A model generated the notes under the pieces. It saw only the letters and a program-made list of their open reading frames with translations, was not told the DNA's origin and did no database searches. 47,253 bases of DNA from a virus: positions 1 to 47,253 of IMG/VR virus record IMGVR_UViG_3300020471_001814; one strand, 5' to 3'. The position numbers and the translations under genes are program-made. Positions 25,219 to 33,599 of the stretch are shown one piece after another. Each line of letters opens with the position of its first letter. The stretch's first letter is position 1.

Positions 25219-26324
25219 TATAGTTGTGTGTTGTAAAACTCTTTAACCCAATGAATTACATAATCAATATCTTCCTCAACCATTCTGTTGTGACAAGGTA
25301 ATGTAATAAATTTTTTCCATTCAGTATCTGCTACTGGGTATTCTCTGTCTTGTAGTAATGGTGTGTACTTGTGTAATGGTTTGAAATGTACTGATGTATG
25401 TATTTTCTTATCAGCTAAGTAATCAATCATATCATCTCTAACATCTTCAGAAACTCTCGGACAATAATACTGCACTGTATCAGAATATGGTGGTCTTTCC
25501 ATCACATCTGGTAACTCTGAATTATATCTGGATTGTATGTGTCTACGAAATTCTAAATTAGCTGGTAACTTTTTCATTTGTTCTAAACATATAGCAGCCA
25601 TAATATCAATCATATAATATTTATATCCTACCAAATCAACTTGATAATCCCAAGCATAACCAGGTTTTCCACTAGTACCTTGTGTTCTACTCCAAGTAGA
25701 TGATACTCCAAACCAAGTCATCTCTTTACACTTTTCTGCTAACTCCTTATCATTGGTTGTTATCATTCCACCATCTCCACATGGCATTGTTTTAACTGCC
25801 TGAAATGACCATACCGCTGCATCTCCACCTAAACCAGCACCTGGTGTATAACAACTGTGTGCGGTATCTTCTAATATAAACCCACCAAATACCTTTCTCA
25901 ATGATTCGTAATCAGCGGGAACACCAGCCTGATTAACTGCTATTAAAACTTCACTGTTTGGTTTCTTATATCGCTCCACATCTTCTGGGTCTATACATAA
26001 TGTATCTCTCTTTACATCAACTATATTAGAGGTAAAGTTGTTCCACAATGGAATCATAGCTGTAGCAATAAATGATATCGTTGGATTTATAACATCAATA
26101 CCTTTTAACCCTAAAGCCTTCATTATTAAATCCTGACCATGTGAAGCACTAGTAACAGCAACTGCATATTTATGTCCAACCATTTCAGCGAACTTCTCTT
26201 CAAATTCTGCTACCTTAGGTCCTTTACCCCACCATCCGCTTTCTATAACTTCTTGTAATGCTTGTACTTCCTCCTTCCCACCTTTGGGGCCAAGCACTGG
26301 TAACATATTTTCTCTTATTTCCAT
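25218..26324 (-). CDS. DegT/DnrJ/EryC1 sugar aminotransferase
   Basis: 368 residues from the ATG at 26324. The PLP lysine is K178 in FQAVKTMPCGDGG, and LEDTAHSC (151-158) carries the cofactor aspartate. The start is fixed by a strong SD (AAGGAG) before that ATG, directly after the stop of the upstream gene; a longer frame to 26411 would overlap that gene by 86 bases and has no SD. It should aminate a keto-sugar nucleotide. It lies one gene before the Gmd-ColD-ColC trio, so a GDP-4-keto-6-deoxymannose aminotransferase (perosamine-type) is one possibility. Confidence 0.85.
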   Translation of the reverse strand: MEIRENMLPVLGPKGGKEEVQALQEVIESGWWGKGPKVAEFEEKFAEMVGHKYAVAVTSASHGQDLIMKALGLKGIDVINPTISFIATAMIPLWNNFTSNIVDVKRDTLCIDPEDVERYKKPNSEVLIAVNQAGVPADYESLRKVFGGFILEDTAHSCYTPGAGLGGDAAVWSFQAVKTMPCGDGGMITTNDKELAEKCKEMTWFGVSSTWSRTQGTSGKPGYAWDYQVDLVGYKYYMIDIMAAICLEQMKKLPANLEFRRHIQSRYNSELPDVMERPPYSDTVQYYCPRVSEDVRDDMIDYLADKKIHTSVHFKPLHKYTPLLQDREYPVADTEWKKFITLPCHNRMVEEDIDYVIHWVKEFYNTQL

Positions 26325-26325
26325 T

Positions 26326-27312
26326 TTATAACTCCTTGTAAAAACTTGTAAACTCATCAAATAATTCTTGTATGGGAGAATCGTATATATCATTGTTGTG
26401 ATACTTATCAAAATTCTTAAAATGTTTAAAGTCTAACAATTCTCTTTCCCAACCAAGTTCAAGTCTAAAGCCTTCTTCTTTTGTTTGTTGCGTAAAAGTT
26501 GGTGTATTAACGAAAAATGGAACAACTGCAGCACCACTTGCACCATATATACTACATTTCGTATTCTTTAAAATAGCCAACTGTTTTTCAAATGAATTCT
26601 CATCATCTTTTTCTAATTCAAAATCCATTATTCTATTTTGTAAGTCTTTAAATATTTCGTGATTAGCTAAACCTCGTGAACCACCTCTACTTCCCTGAGT
26701 TTTAATAGATAATGAAATTATATTAACATCCAACTCATCAATTAGTTTTTTTGTAAAAACAGGCCAGTTGTCTGGATTCCAATCTAAATAACAACGTTGT
26801 CCATTTCTTGTTCTTGTGCGTGCCATTAAAAATATAGTTGGATTATCATTATTAAAATAATTATTCATCTTAGATACGACATCTTTCTCAATATCAGTAT
26901 CTACATTATAATGAACATATTCACCAAATGGGTGGTTGTCTAAACAACGTTCTCTCGTAATTGCGATGTCTTTTGGTTTATGAACAGCTATTTCAGTAAA
27001 ACCCCTATTTTTAAATTCTAAAGCAACCGTATTTAAATACTCCATAAAATTAGGTGGTATTATATCTTGTCCATTTATATGTTCTCCATATGTAGCAGGA
27101 AATTGTAGTGTTTGCTCCAACTCTAATGGGTGTGGTATATACTCATCTATAAAATCTTTGTAAGCGACTTTTCTACCGTTGAAGCCTAAATGAACTGAAT
27201 AGAAATCTTTAAAGTGTTCATTTCTTACTTTTCTACATTCTGGATTCCACCAACTTAATTCATAACTAAATTCACCAACCCATGGCCCAAATATTATAAC
27301 TTTTTTATCCAT
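26326..27312 (-). CDS. Putative GT-B-like glycosyltransferase
   Basis: 328 residues. Opens IIFGPWVGEFSYELSWW, a strand-loop start like GT-B enzymes. FLMARTRTRNGQRCYLDW near 166-183 and KCSIYGASGAAVVPFFVNTP near 260-279 suggest a nucleotide-binding C-terminal domain with a small-residue loop comparable to the gene at 6908-7837. No DxD. The gene overlaps Gmd by 8 bases. Assigned by fold-like features and context only. Confidence 0.45.
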   Translation of the reverse strand: MDKKVIIFGPWVGEFSYELSWWNPECRKVRNEHFKDFYSVHLGFNGRKVAYKDFIDEYIPHPLELEQTLQFPATYGEHINGQDIIPPNFMEYLNTVALEFKNRGFTEIAVHKPKDIAITRERCLDNHPFGEYVHYNVDTDIEKDVVSKMNNYFNNDNPTIFLMARTRTRNGQRCYLDWNPDNWPVFTKKLIDELDVNIISLSIKTQGSRGGSRGLANHEIFKDLQNRIMDFELEKDDENSFEKQLAILKNTKCSIYGASGAAVVPFFVNTPTFTQQTKEEGFRLELGWERELLDFKHFKNFDKYHNNDIYDSPIQELFDEFTSFYKEL

Positions 27313-28270
27313 AAAAATTTTTCCAATAATTTATCATTTCGTCTAACATTGTTTCAAATGTATACTCTGCTTCAAATCCTATTGATTTTAGTTTTGAAGA
27401 ATCTCCTTTTAAATGTACTAGTTCTTCAGGCCTCCAAAATTTTTTATCAACACCAACATAATCCTTATAGTCCAAATTAAGTTTAGAGAAAGTATACTTA
27501 CATAAGTCTTTTACTGAATGTGAAATACCAGTCGCACAAACATAATCATCTGGCTTTGTCTGTTCCAATATCATTGTCATAGCTCTAACATAATCTTTTG
27601 CATGACCCCAATCTCTTGTGGCATTCAAATTACCCAATAATAATTTATCTGATAATCCATATTTGATTTTGACTGCTTGTTTAACAACCTTATTCGTAAC
27701 AAAATTAGTGCCTCTTCTCGGTGATTCGTGATTAAACAAAATACCATTACTTATATACATATCATAAGAATTTCTGTAATTACAAGAAATATTATAAGCG
27801 TAAACTTTTGCACAACCATAAGGACTAACTGGATGCATTGGTGTAGTTTCTCTCTGAAATCCATCTTCATCAAAAGTATTACCAAACATTTCAGAAGATG
27901 ATGCTTGATACACTTTTATATTTTTATCTGTAAGTCTAACAGCTTCTAATAAATTTAACACACCTAAACCAACAACCTTAGTTGTATAAATTGGTTGGTC
28001 AAATGATATTCTGACATGAGATTGTGATGCAAGATTGTAAACCTCATCAGGTTTAACTAATTGTAATACTCTTATCAAAGACGCCATATCCAACATATCA
28101 GCGTATTCTAGTTTCAAGTCATTAAATATGTTATCTAATCTAGCGGTTTGATTTTCTGCAACAGAATTTCTTTTTAAAATACCACAGACTTCGTATCCCC
28201 TCTCTAATAATAACTCTGCTAGATATGAGCCATCCTGTCCATTTATTCCTGTTATCAAAGCTTTCTTCAT
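27305..28270 (-). CDS. gmd: GDP-mannose 4,6-dehydratase
   Basis: 321 residues. GINGQDGSYLAE at 8-19 is the NADP-binding loop specific to Gmd; SSSEMFG at 124-130 and YGCAK with Y151 and K155 complete the catalytic set; NHESPRRGTNFVT follows as in the family. It converts GDP-mannose to GDP-4-keto-6-deoxymannose in the cytoplasm. The next two genes are a ColD-like dehydratase and an Fcl/ColC-like reductase, so the pathway leads to GDP-colitose, with GDP-fucose as an alternative by-product. Length matches the family (about 320-370). Confidence 0.93.
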   Translation of the reverse strand: MKKALITGINGQDGSYLAELLLERGYEVCGILKRNSVAENQTARLDNIFNDLKLEYADMLDMASLIRVLQLVKPDEVYNLASQSHVRISFDQPIYTTKVVGLGVLNLLEAVRLTDKNIKVYQASSSEMFGNTFDEDGFQRETTPMHPVSPYGCAKVYAYNISCNYRNSYDMYISNGILFNHESPRRGTNFVTNKVVKQAVKIKYGLSDKLLLGNLNATRDWGHAKDYVRAMTMILEQTKPDDYVCATGISHSVKDLCKYTFSKLNLDYKDYVGVDKKFWRPEELVHLKGDSSKLKSIGFEAEYTFETMLDEMINYWKNFYG

Positions 28271-29421
28271 TATCTAGTCCCCTTATTAATAATATTGGAG
28301 ATGTGAACTATCTCTCCATCTGTTATGTGTGGATTGTTTGGTACATAAAAACCATACCTATCTATTTCTGTGACGTTAGGTAACTCTAATCTACCATACT
28401 CTTTTACATAAAATGGTTGTGTTCCCATTGAGCCACAAATCATAGGTCTAACCTCAACACTAGCTCTTTCTAATTGTTCGACTATCTTATCTCGATTAGG
28501 ATGTATTACAGGATAAGCAAAGTTAGAAGTAAAATCATTCAACTCCTTGTTTGGTTTCCAATAACTATTTTTTACTAATTCTTGATAAGTTAAGTAATTA
28601 TATTCTCGTCTTACACCCCAATCATCAAGTTTGTCAATTTGAGTTAATCCTATGTAAGCCTGTAAGTCTGTAGCTCTGACATTGAAACCTTGATAGTAAA
28701 AAGTATATAATGAATTAAAGGTAGATACATCCCAATCCTGCTGTAGTTCAATTTGTTTATCAATATCTAAATCCCTACCCCAACCATGAGCTCTTATCGA
28801 TACCAATATATCATATAAATCTTTATCATCAGTTGAAACTATACCACCCTCGATTGTAGATATATGGTGTCCGAAGAATGTAGAAAAACTTGACATCTTA
28901 CCAAATGTACCTAATTTTCTATCTCTGTATTTAGAACCCATTGATTCACAGGTGTCCTCTAGTAAAATTACATTATATTTATCACACAAGTTCACAATCT
29001 TTTCCATTTCAGGAACTAATCCTAACACCGAAACAAACATTAAAGCTGATGGTTGATGTTCTTTGAATATATCTTCTAAGTGATTCAAATCAGCTGATAA
29101 ATCTCTTTTGTTTGAATCACATAAAATAGGTTCTAATCCAAGTTGCATAACTGGTGCCAAATCAGTAGACCAAGCAACAGATGGTACTACCACTTTACTA
29201 TTAGTTAAATAACCACCCTGTTGTAATGCTGAAAGCATTAATAGATTAGCGGAAGAACCTGAGTTACAAAACACAGAATATTTTCTACCTAACCACTCAG
29301 AATATTTACTTTCAAATTCTAATGTTACAGGCCCTTTAGTTAATCTTGGGTATGTTTTTAACCAATCAACTAATCTGTCTACATCATTATTATCAATCGT
29401 ATCTTTTACTAAAGTTATCAT
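28270..29421 (-). CDS. colD: GDP-4-keto-6-deoxymannose 3-dehydratase (ColD-like)
   Basis: 383 residues, DegT/DnrJ fold. At the site of the PLP-binding lysine it reads TFFGHHISTIEGG, with H185 six residues before the E of EGG, exactly where the other two aminotransferases of the island have K193 and K178. Lys-to-His is the known hallmark of ColD, which uses PMP/PLP and glutamate to remove the C3 hydroxyl of GDP-4-keto-6-deoxymannose. LLEDTCESMGSKY (153-165) also fits ColD. Gmd is adjacent with a shared base, and a reductase overlaps by 29 bases upstream. Substrate inferred from these neighbours. Confidence 0.88.
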   Translation of the reverse strand: MITLVKDTIDNNDVDRLVDWLKTYPRLTKGPVTLEFESKYSEWLGRKYSVFCNSGSSANLLMLSALQQGGYLTNSKVVVPSVAWSTDLAPVMQLGLEPILCDSNKRDLSADLNHLEDIFKEHQPSALMFVSVLGLVPEMEKIVNLCDKYNVILLEDTCESMGSKYRDRKLGTFGKMSSFSTFFGHHISTIEGGIVSTDDKDLYDILVSIRAHGWGRDLDIDKQIELQQDWDVSTFNSLYTFYYQGFNVRATDLQAYIGLTQIDKLDDWGVRREYNYLTYQELVKNSYWKPNKELNDFTSNFAYPVIHPNRDKIVEQLERASVEVRPMICGSMGTQPFYVKEYGRLELPNVTEIDRYGFYVPNNPHITDGEIVHISNIINKGTR

Positions 29422-30286
29422 AAACTCTCCTTATTCCCGATTTTAATGAAATAAACTCAAAATCTTTTAACACCGAAAGTAATTTAGATGAGTCAATATC
29501 TTTTCTATATTGACCATCGGGTTTTGTGTTATCATAAACTATTCCTAATTCTTTACCACAGGCCTCTAATCCTATCGTAGTCATTTTCTGTATGGAATAA
29601 TTAAAATTTGGTGCTACATTAAAGTTATCTACTATGTCATTATCAATCATATACTTTATCACTTTAGCTAAATCTTCAGCATGCATAAATTGTCTTAGTG
29701 GTTTTCCACTACCCCATATCTCTACGCTATCTTTTGCTTCATATATTTTCTTAACTAAAGCTGATATGAAATGACTGTGATGCTCTTCGTATTTATCGTA
29801 CTCACCATACATATTACAAGGAATCAAATAACACCATCGTTTATTATATTGCTTGATGTAAGCATCCATATGTGTAGCCATACATCTCTTTGACATAGCA
29901 TAAGCAAAGTTATCTTTAGGTGGTGGCCCATTGAAAAGTTCATCTTCTTTCATTGGATAATTCTTAACTACATCAGGATAAATGCAACTACTCAAAACTG
30001 AAATTACCCTATCAGTATTATACTCGTGACATTTCTTCAAAACATTAGTGTTCATTATAATATTTTCTTCAATGTAGTTTACAGGATAACTTATATTATC
30101 CATAATTCCACCAACACGAGCTGCTAAGTGAACAACCACTTTTGGCCTGAAGTAATCCATCATCGCATCTACTCTATCTATATCTGTTAAATCAAAATCT
30201 TTCGATGATATATAAACTGCATCTGGCAAAATATCTTTCAAGTGTTTTCCTACTAAACCACTACCGCCTGTAACTATTGTATTCAT
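29393..30286 (-). CDS. colC: GDP-L-colitose synthase / GDP-fucose synthase-like reductase
   Basis: 297 residues, Fcl/WcaG family. GGSGLVG at 7-13 binds NADP; SSCIYP at 99-104 and YAMSK with Y129 and K133 are the family's catalytic motifs; LRQFMHAEDLA near 202-212 is also characteristic. Fcl does 3,5-epimerisation and 4-reduction; ColC does 5-epimerisation and 4-reduction. Because a ColD homologue follows with a 29-base overlap, ColC is preferred, but GDP-fucose synthase cannot be excluded. Function is cytoplasmic. Confidence 0.85.
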   Translation of the reverse strand: MNTIVTGGSGLVGKHLKDILPDAVYISSKDFDLTDIDRVDAMMDYFRPKVVVHLAARVGGIMDNISYPVNYIEENIIMNTNVLKKCHEYNTDRVISVLSSCIYPDVVKNYPMKEDELFNGPPPKDNFAYAMSKRCMATHMDAYIKQYNKRWCYLIPCNMYGEYDKYEEHHSHFISALVKKIYEAKDSVEIWGSGKPLRQFMHAEDLAKVIKYMIDNDIVDNFNVAPNFNYSIQKMTTIGLEACGKELGIVYDNTKPDGQYRKDIDSSKLLSVLKDFEFISLKSGIRRVYDNFSKRYD

Positions 30287-30990
30287 AAACTTAACATCTC
30301 TTTTATTATTAATCTATCATCATCAAACATAAAATCTGTACTTTCACTATCCTTATACCAATCTGATTTTAAATTACCTTGTTTATATAAGTGACAAGAT
30401 TGTACAACATGCTTATTTGTTGTACCGATTACTCTGCAATTGTCGTTTTTACAAGAACCATCAAGTTCCCATTGCCACAAATTCATATCGTCTTTAAAAT
30501 ACTTCAAAAAATAATCTTTAGACCACAATGACCAAACTGCAGATTTTCTGTAATCCGCATACTGACCCATCTCTATAACATTGAAATCTTTTTGTTCATC
30601 AATGATATTGTGTGGTTTGTTACTTACTTGGTCTGTTAATGAAAACCTATGTATGTTCTCTTTTATAAATTTATTTTTTATGAACTCTAATAAATCTATA
30701 TCAACATCTCTAATTAGTAAAAAATCATCTACTGAAAATATAAAGTGTGTATCATCAACATCTTTAAAAAAATTTATTAGGTCACCACCTATGTAATTAG
30801 CTCCTCTATCTTCACCTAAAGAAATAAATTTGAAATTATCACTTAACTTAAAAGTTGGACTTCTATAACCAAGAATTGTAACTTGTTGTGATGAATTCCA
30901 ATACTTGTTAAAGCAGTATTGAAACCCCTCAATGGTATCTATTCCCCTATCAGATGTTAGTATGTAAATATTAATTTTCTTTCTCCACAC
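30283..30990 (-). CDS. Putative GT-A glycosyltransferase
   Basis: 235 residues. INIYILTSDRG at the start and HFIFSVDDFLLIRDVD near 86-101, where VDD occupies the DxD site, suggest a GT-A domain. WQWELDGSC near 176-184 could be the acceptor-side motif. Start is a GTG at 30990-30988 with no ATG in range. It overlaps the upstream gene by 20 bases. Family not recognised. Confidence 0.5.
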   Translation of the reverse strand: MWRKKINIYILTSDRGIDTIEGFQYCFNKYWNSSQQVTILGYRSPTFKLSDNFKFISLGEDRGANYIGGDLINFFKDVDDTHFIFSVDDFLLIRDVDIDLLEFIKNKFIKENIHRFSLTDQVSNKPHNIIDEQKDFNVIEMGQYADYRKSAVWSLWSKDYFLKYFKDDMNLWQWELDGSCKNDNCRVIGTTNKHVVQSCHLYKQGNLKSDWYKDSESTDFMFDDDRLIIKEMLSL

Positions 30991-31990
30991 TATCTAAATT
31001 ACTAAGGACATTGTACATATGCAAAACTAAATTTTGTAAATTATATTTTTCTATGAATTTTTTTCTCATATTTTGAACTAACTTTTCTCTTATGTTATTA
31101 TAATCTGACAACACATAGTCAATTTTTTCCTCTAAGTTAGACCAATCATAATTAACTGCAACATATGTTTTATCATCCTCATAAATAAATGGTTCTGATA
31201 AGATGTAACTCATATCTGGTTTTAATAACACACTACCAAACATAGCGGATTCTAAATCTCTTGGTGCCATTTCACCATAACCAAGTGGTGCCATAATAAT
31301 TTTAGAACTATACATTTTTTGATAGTATTCTTCAATCGGTATTCTCTTACCATCTACTAAACTAGCTATTTTATACCTATCACCCAATGTATCCATTAAT
31401 TTCTTTCTGTGTGGGTCGTAGTAATTAGTTTGACTAACATTATGTTCATAAACTGTTTCTTTTGTAGGATAGCCAAACATACACGATATATCATATAATT
31501 TTTCTTTACTATAATCTAACCAATTAGGTTGAACTGTATGTAGCCAATTACAACCCGATAACTTCATTTTTGATTTTAAGTTGTCAATGTCTGGTACAGA
31601 ATAATCACCTTTACCCCAATACATTCTACCATTGGCCCAACTTTGTTTATATAAATCAAAGTTTTTTAAATAACTGTTTTTCAGAAATAAAATAGCATTG
31701 GATTCACGAAACACATCAATAGTTCCAATTAATGTAGTAGCGTCTTGACCATCTACAATTATATAATCACCCGTAATTTTTGATAGAAACTCTAATCCAT
31801 TCTCTACCGACTCTTTTAATGGTTTTTTCTTATCTATAATACTAGCTTGGCCAACAAAAGCATAATCATAATCATCAGAGGTGGTAAACTCTACACCAAC
31901 TTCTTTGAATATATTTTGTGCCATAACGAATGGTCTAAACGTGGTTTCGTTTCTATGTATATGGTGTTCACATAATTTTATTTTTATCAC
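30971..31990 (-). CDS. Putative exostosin/GT-B-like glycosyltransferase
   Basis: 339 residues. IIMAPLGYGEMAPRDLESAMFGSVLLKP near 230-257 matches the donor-binding segment of exostosin-like and GT4-related transferases (APxGxGExxxRxxE then a gain in V-L-L-K). EEKIDYVLSDYNNIREKLVQ is the typical C-terminal helix. Start GTG at 31990-31988, preceded by GGTGAGAAA. The overlap with the GT2 gene upstream is 4 bases. Sugar specificity unknown. Confidence 0.65.
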   Translation of the reverse strand: MIKIKLCEHHIHRNETTFRPFVMAQNIFKEVGVEFTTSDDYDYAFVGQASIIDKKKPLKESVENGLEFLSKITGDYIIVDGQDATTLIGTIDVFRESNAILFLKNSYLKNFDLYKQSWANGRMYWGKGDYSVPDIDNLKSKMKLSGCNWLHTVQPNWLDYSKEKLYDISCMFGYPTKETVYEHNVSQTNYYDPHRKKLMDTLGDRYKIASLVDGKRIPIEEYYQKMYSSKIIMAPLGYGEMAPRDLESAMFGSVLLKPDMSYILSEPFIYEDDKTYVAVNYDWSNLEEKIDYVLSDYNNIREKLVQNMRKKFIEKYNLQNLVLHMYNVLSNLDSVEKEN

Positions 31991-32643
31991 TTTCTCACCA
32001 ATAAGTCTTTACTGAAGTTATCCATATAGAATTTATTTTGTTGTTCTTGCTTTTCCATTGTTTTAGGATGATATAAACTTAACTCCTCATTGGGTGGTAA
32101 ATGTGAATATGTTTTACAACCTGTAATGTATTCGTGTAATGGTCTAGTCCACCTTATGTTTTTGTGATTTCTAAATACTCTCGCTTGATAATCTGGATAA
32201 TTTACCCATCCCTTTTTGTCTAATCTCCACCCCCATCTTTGAACATCCTCTTGTGTAAAGCCTTCTACTGTATTCACTCTTGGTATCCATATCAAATCAA
32301 CATCGTTTATATTCAATATACTTTTCAATTGTTGTAGTAATATTTTACTTGGATATTCATCAGCATCTATGTGAAATATATAATCACCTGTTGAGTTTTC
32401 TATAACTGAATTTTTTTGGTTAGCAAAATTACCATCTAACTTTCTTTGGTAAACTCTCATAGGTTTGTAAGAATCAGAAAACTTTTTAGAATATACATCT
32501 AACTCAAATCTTACAGCATCATCTTCACCATCAACACAAACTACAACTTCATCTTGGTCATCTATGTTTTTATACAGTACCTCTAATAATCTTTTTAATT
32601 CTTCAGCCTCATTATGAACTGTGATACCATAACTAATTTTCAA
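31987..32643 (-). CDS. Family 2 glycosyltransferase
   Basis: 218 residues. ITVHNEAEELKRLLEVL near the start and VVVCVDGEDD then YIFHIDADEYPS (DAD near 93-95) are GT2 motifs, as in WaaE/LgtF-type inverting enzymes. PDYQARVFRNHKNIRW near 152-167 and PLHEYI are typical of that group. Start is a TTG at 32643-32641, supported by GAGAGG upstream. First glycan gene after the two phage-type genes at 32644-33595. Confidence 0.88.
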   Translation of the reverse strand: MKISYGITVHNEAEELKRLLEVLYKNIDDQDEVVVCVDGEDDAVRFELDVYSKKFSDSYKPMRVYQRKLDGNFANQKNSVIENSTGDYIFHIDADEYPSKILLQQLKSILNINDVDLIWIPRVNTVEGFTQEDVQRWGWRLDKKGWVNYPDYQARVFRNHKNIRWTRPLHEYITGCKTYSHLPPNEELSLYHPKTMEKQEQQNKFYMDNFSKDLLVRK

Positions 32644-33156
32644 TTAAACCTCTCTTTCTCCCATTGTGTTCTTAGTACCAAAATATTGACGTTTGGTGCT
32701 CTCTGGCAAAGGTATAGACTCAAGAGAAACTCCACTTTTTTTAGCTATTTCATAATCGTAGGTTCTGTAAATTGGTTCTTTACCCAAAAGATATTTGATT
32801 CTTCTGTAAACAGTATCTTTAGCTCCACCCCAAAATAAATCTGCTTTTCTCATATCAACTCTATAAATATCTTTGGTTTCATCTACCGCTACAAGTGTTC
32901 CTAATTTATTAAATATCTGAGTTACGACTTTAGCACCTTCTTTTATTGTACGAATATTCTGTTCTGCTAATTTCAATCCAATTAAGCGAAATGTTGTTTC
33001 TTGTCCACCGCCAGCTTTTGACCTACTGGTTTGAAACTTAGGATTCAAAACTAATACAGTATGTTCTCTACTTTTTCCAGTTCGTTCACTCTTATACTTA
33101 AAACTGATAATATCACCAGCTCTAATTTCATTCCAAGAAGTAGCTAATCTAGCCAT
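32644..33156 (-). CDS. Conserved-looking phage protein of unknown function
   Basis: 170 residues, soluble. The start WNEIRAGDIISFKYKS then HTVLVLNPKF looks like a small beta-barrel, as in SH3-like or PemK-like folds. The rest is basic and alpha/beta. It seems to belong to a family widespread in T4-like phages but without known role; I hold this at low confidence. Together with the next gene it interrupts the glycan island, and its stop directly precedes the TTG start of the GT2 gene. Confidence 0.5.
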   Translation of the reverse strand: MARLATSWNEIRAGDIISFKYKSERTGKSREHTVLVLNPKFQTSRSKAGGGQETTFRLIGLKLAEQNIRTIKEGAKVVTQIFNKLGTLVAVDETKDIYRVDMRKADLFWGGAKDTVYRRIKYLLGKEPIYRTYDYEIAKKSGVSLESIPLPESTKRQYFGTKNTMGEREV

Positions 33157-33595
33157 TACCTATATCTCTAGTAATACCCATTGATTTACAAGCTTCTACA
33201 AATTCATACTTTCCAAATGTTTGTGCATTTTCAATATCTAGTCTCTGAGTATGATTGTTGTAAATGGCTCGTTCATTCTCAGGAATGTCTATAACTTTAG
33301 CGTATTTCCAAGAGTAATCACCCGAAGTACCCTCTGGAAAAATCATACCTAATTTACCCATATTAATTACAGCTGGAAACCAAACTATATTTCTAGTTTT
33401 ATCTTCAAATTTAGAATCACTAACCAACTTAGGTGAATTTTTGAGATTCTCTGTTAATTTTATACTCCCTATTTTGTAGCGGGAATCACTCATAAAACCA
33501 CATTTAAAACATAAATAAGAACTGTGTGTTTCTTGTACATCCTCAAAGCAATGGTCTATATCAAAACAAACTGGACAGGTTATTATTCTTTCCAT
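33149..33595 (-). CDS. Zinc-ribbon phage protein
   Basis: 148 residues. The first half has two CxxC knuckles: CPVC at 7-10 and CFKCG near 29-33, a zinc ribbon. The second half has strands with W-F-P-A-V-I and W-K-Y-A-K-V-I. Small phage zinc ribbons bind DNA, RNA or RNA polymerase; nothing here decides which. It overlaps the next gene by 8 bases and sits 5 bases after the GT4 gene. Confidence 0.6.
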   Translation of the reverse strand: MERIITCPVCFDIDHCFEDVQETHSSYLCFKCGFMSDSRYKIGSIKLTENLKNSPKLVSDSKFEDKTRNIVWFPAVINMGKLGMIFPEGTSGDYSWKYAKVIDIPENERAIYNNHTQRLDIENAQTFGKYEFVEACKSMGITRDIGNG

Positions 33596-33599
33596 TACA

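Noticed and set aside
26325-26411. 29-codon extension of the 25218-26324 aminotransferase
   Set aside because: It overlaps the upstream gene by 86 bases; an AAGGAG directly precedes the ATG at 26324 and the family's usual start follows from there.
28270-29421. Calling the ColD-like protein an ordinary sugar aminotransferase
   Set aside because: The PLP lysine is replaced by histidine at exact spacing, and Gmd and an Fcl/ColC-type reductase flank it; an aminotransferase needs the lysine.
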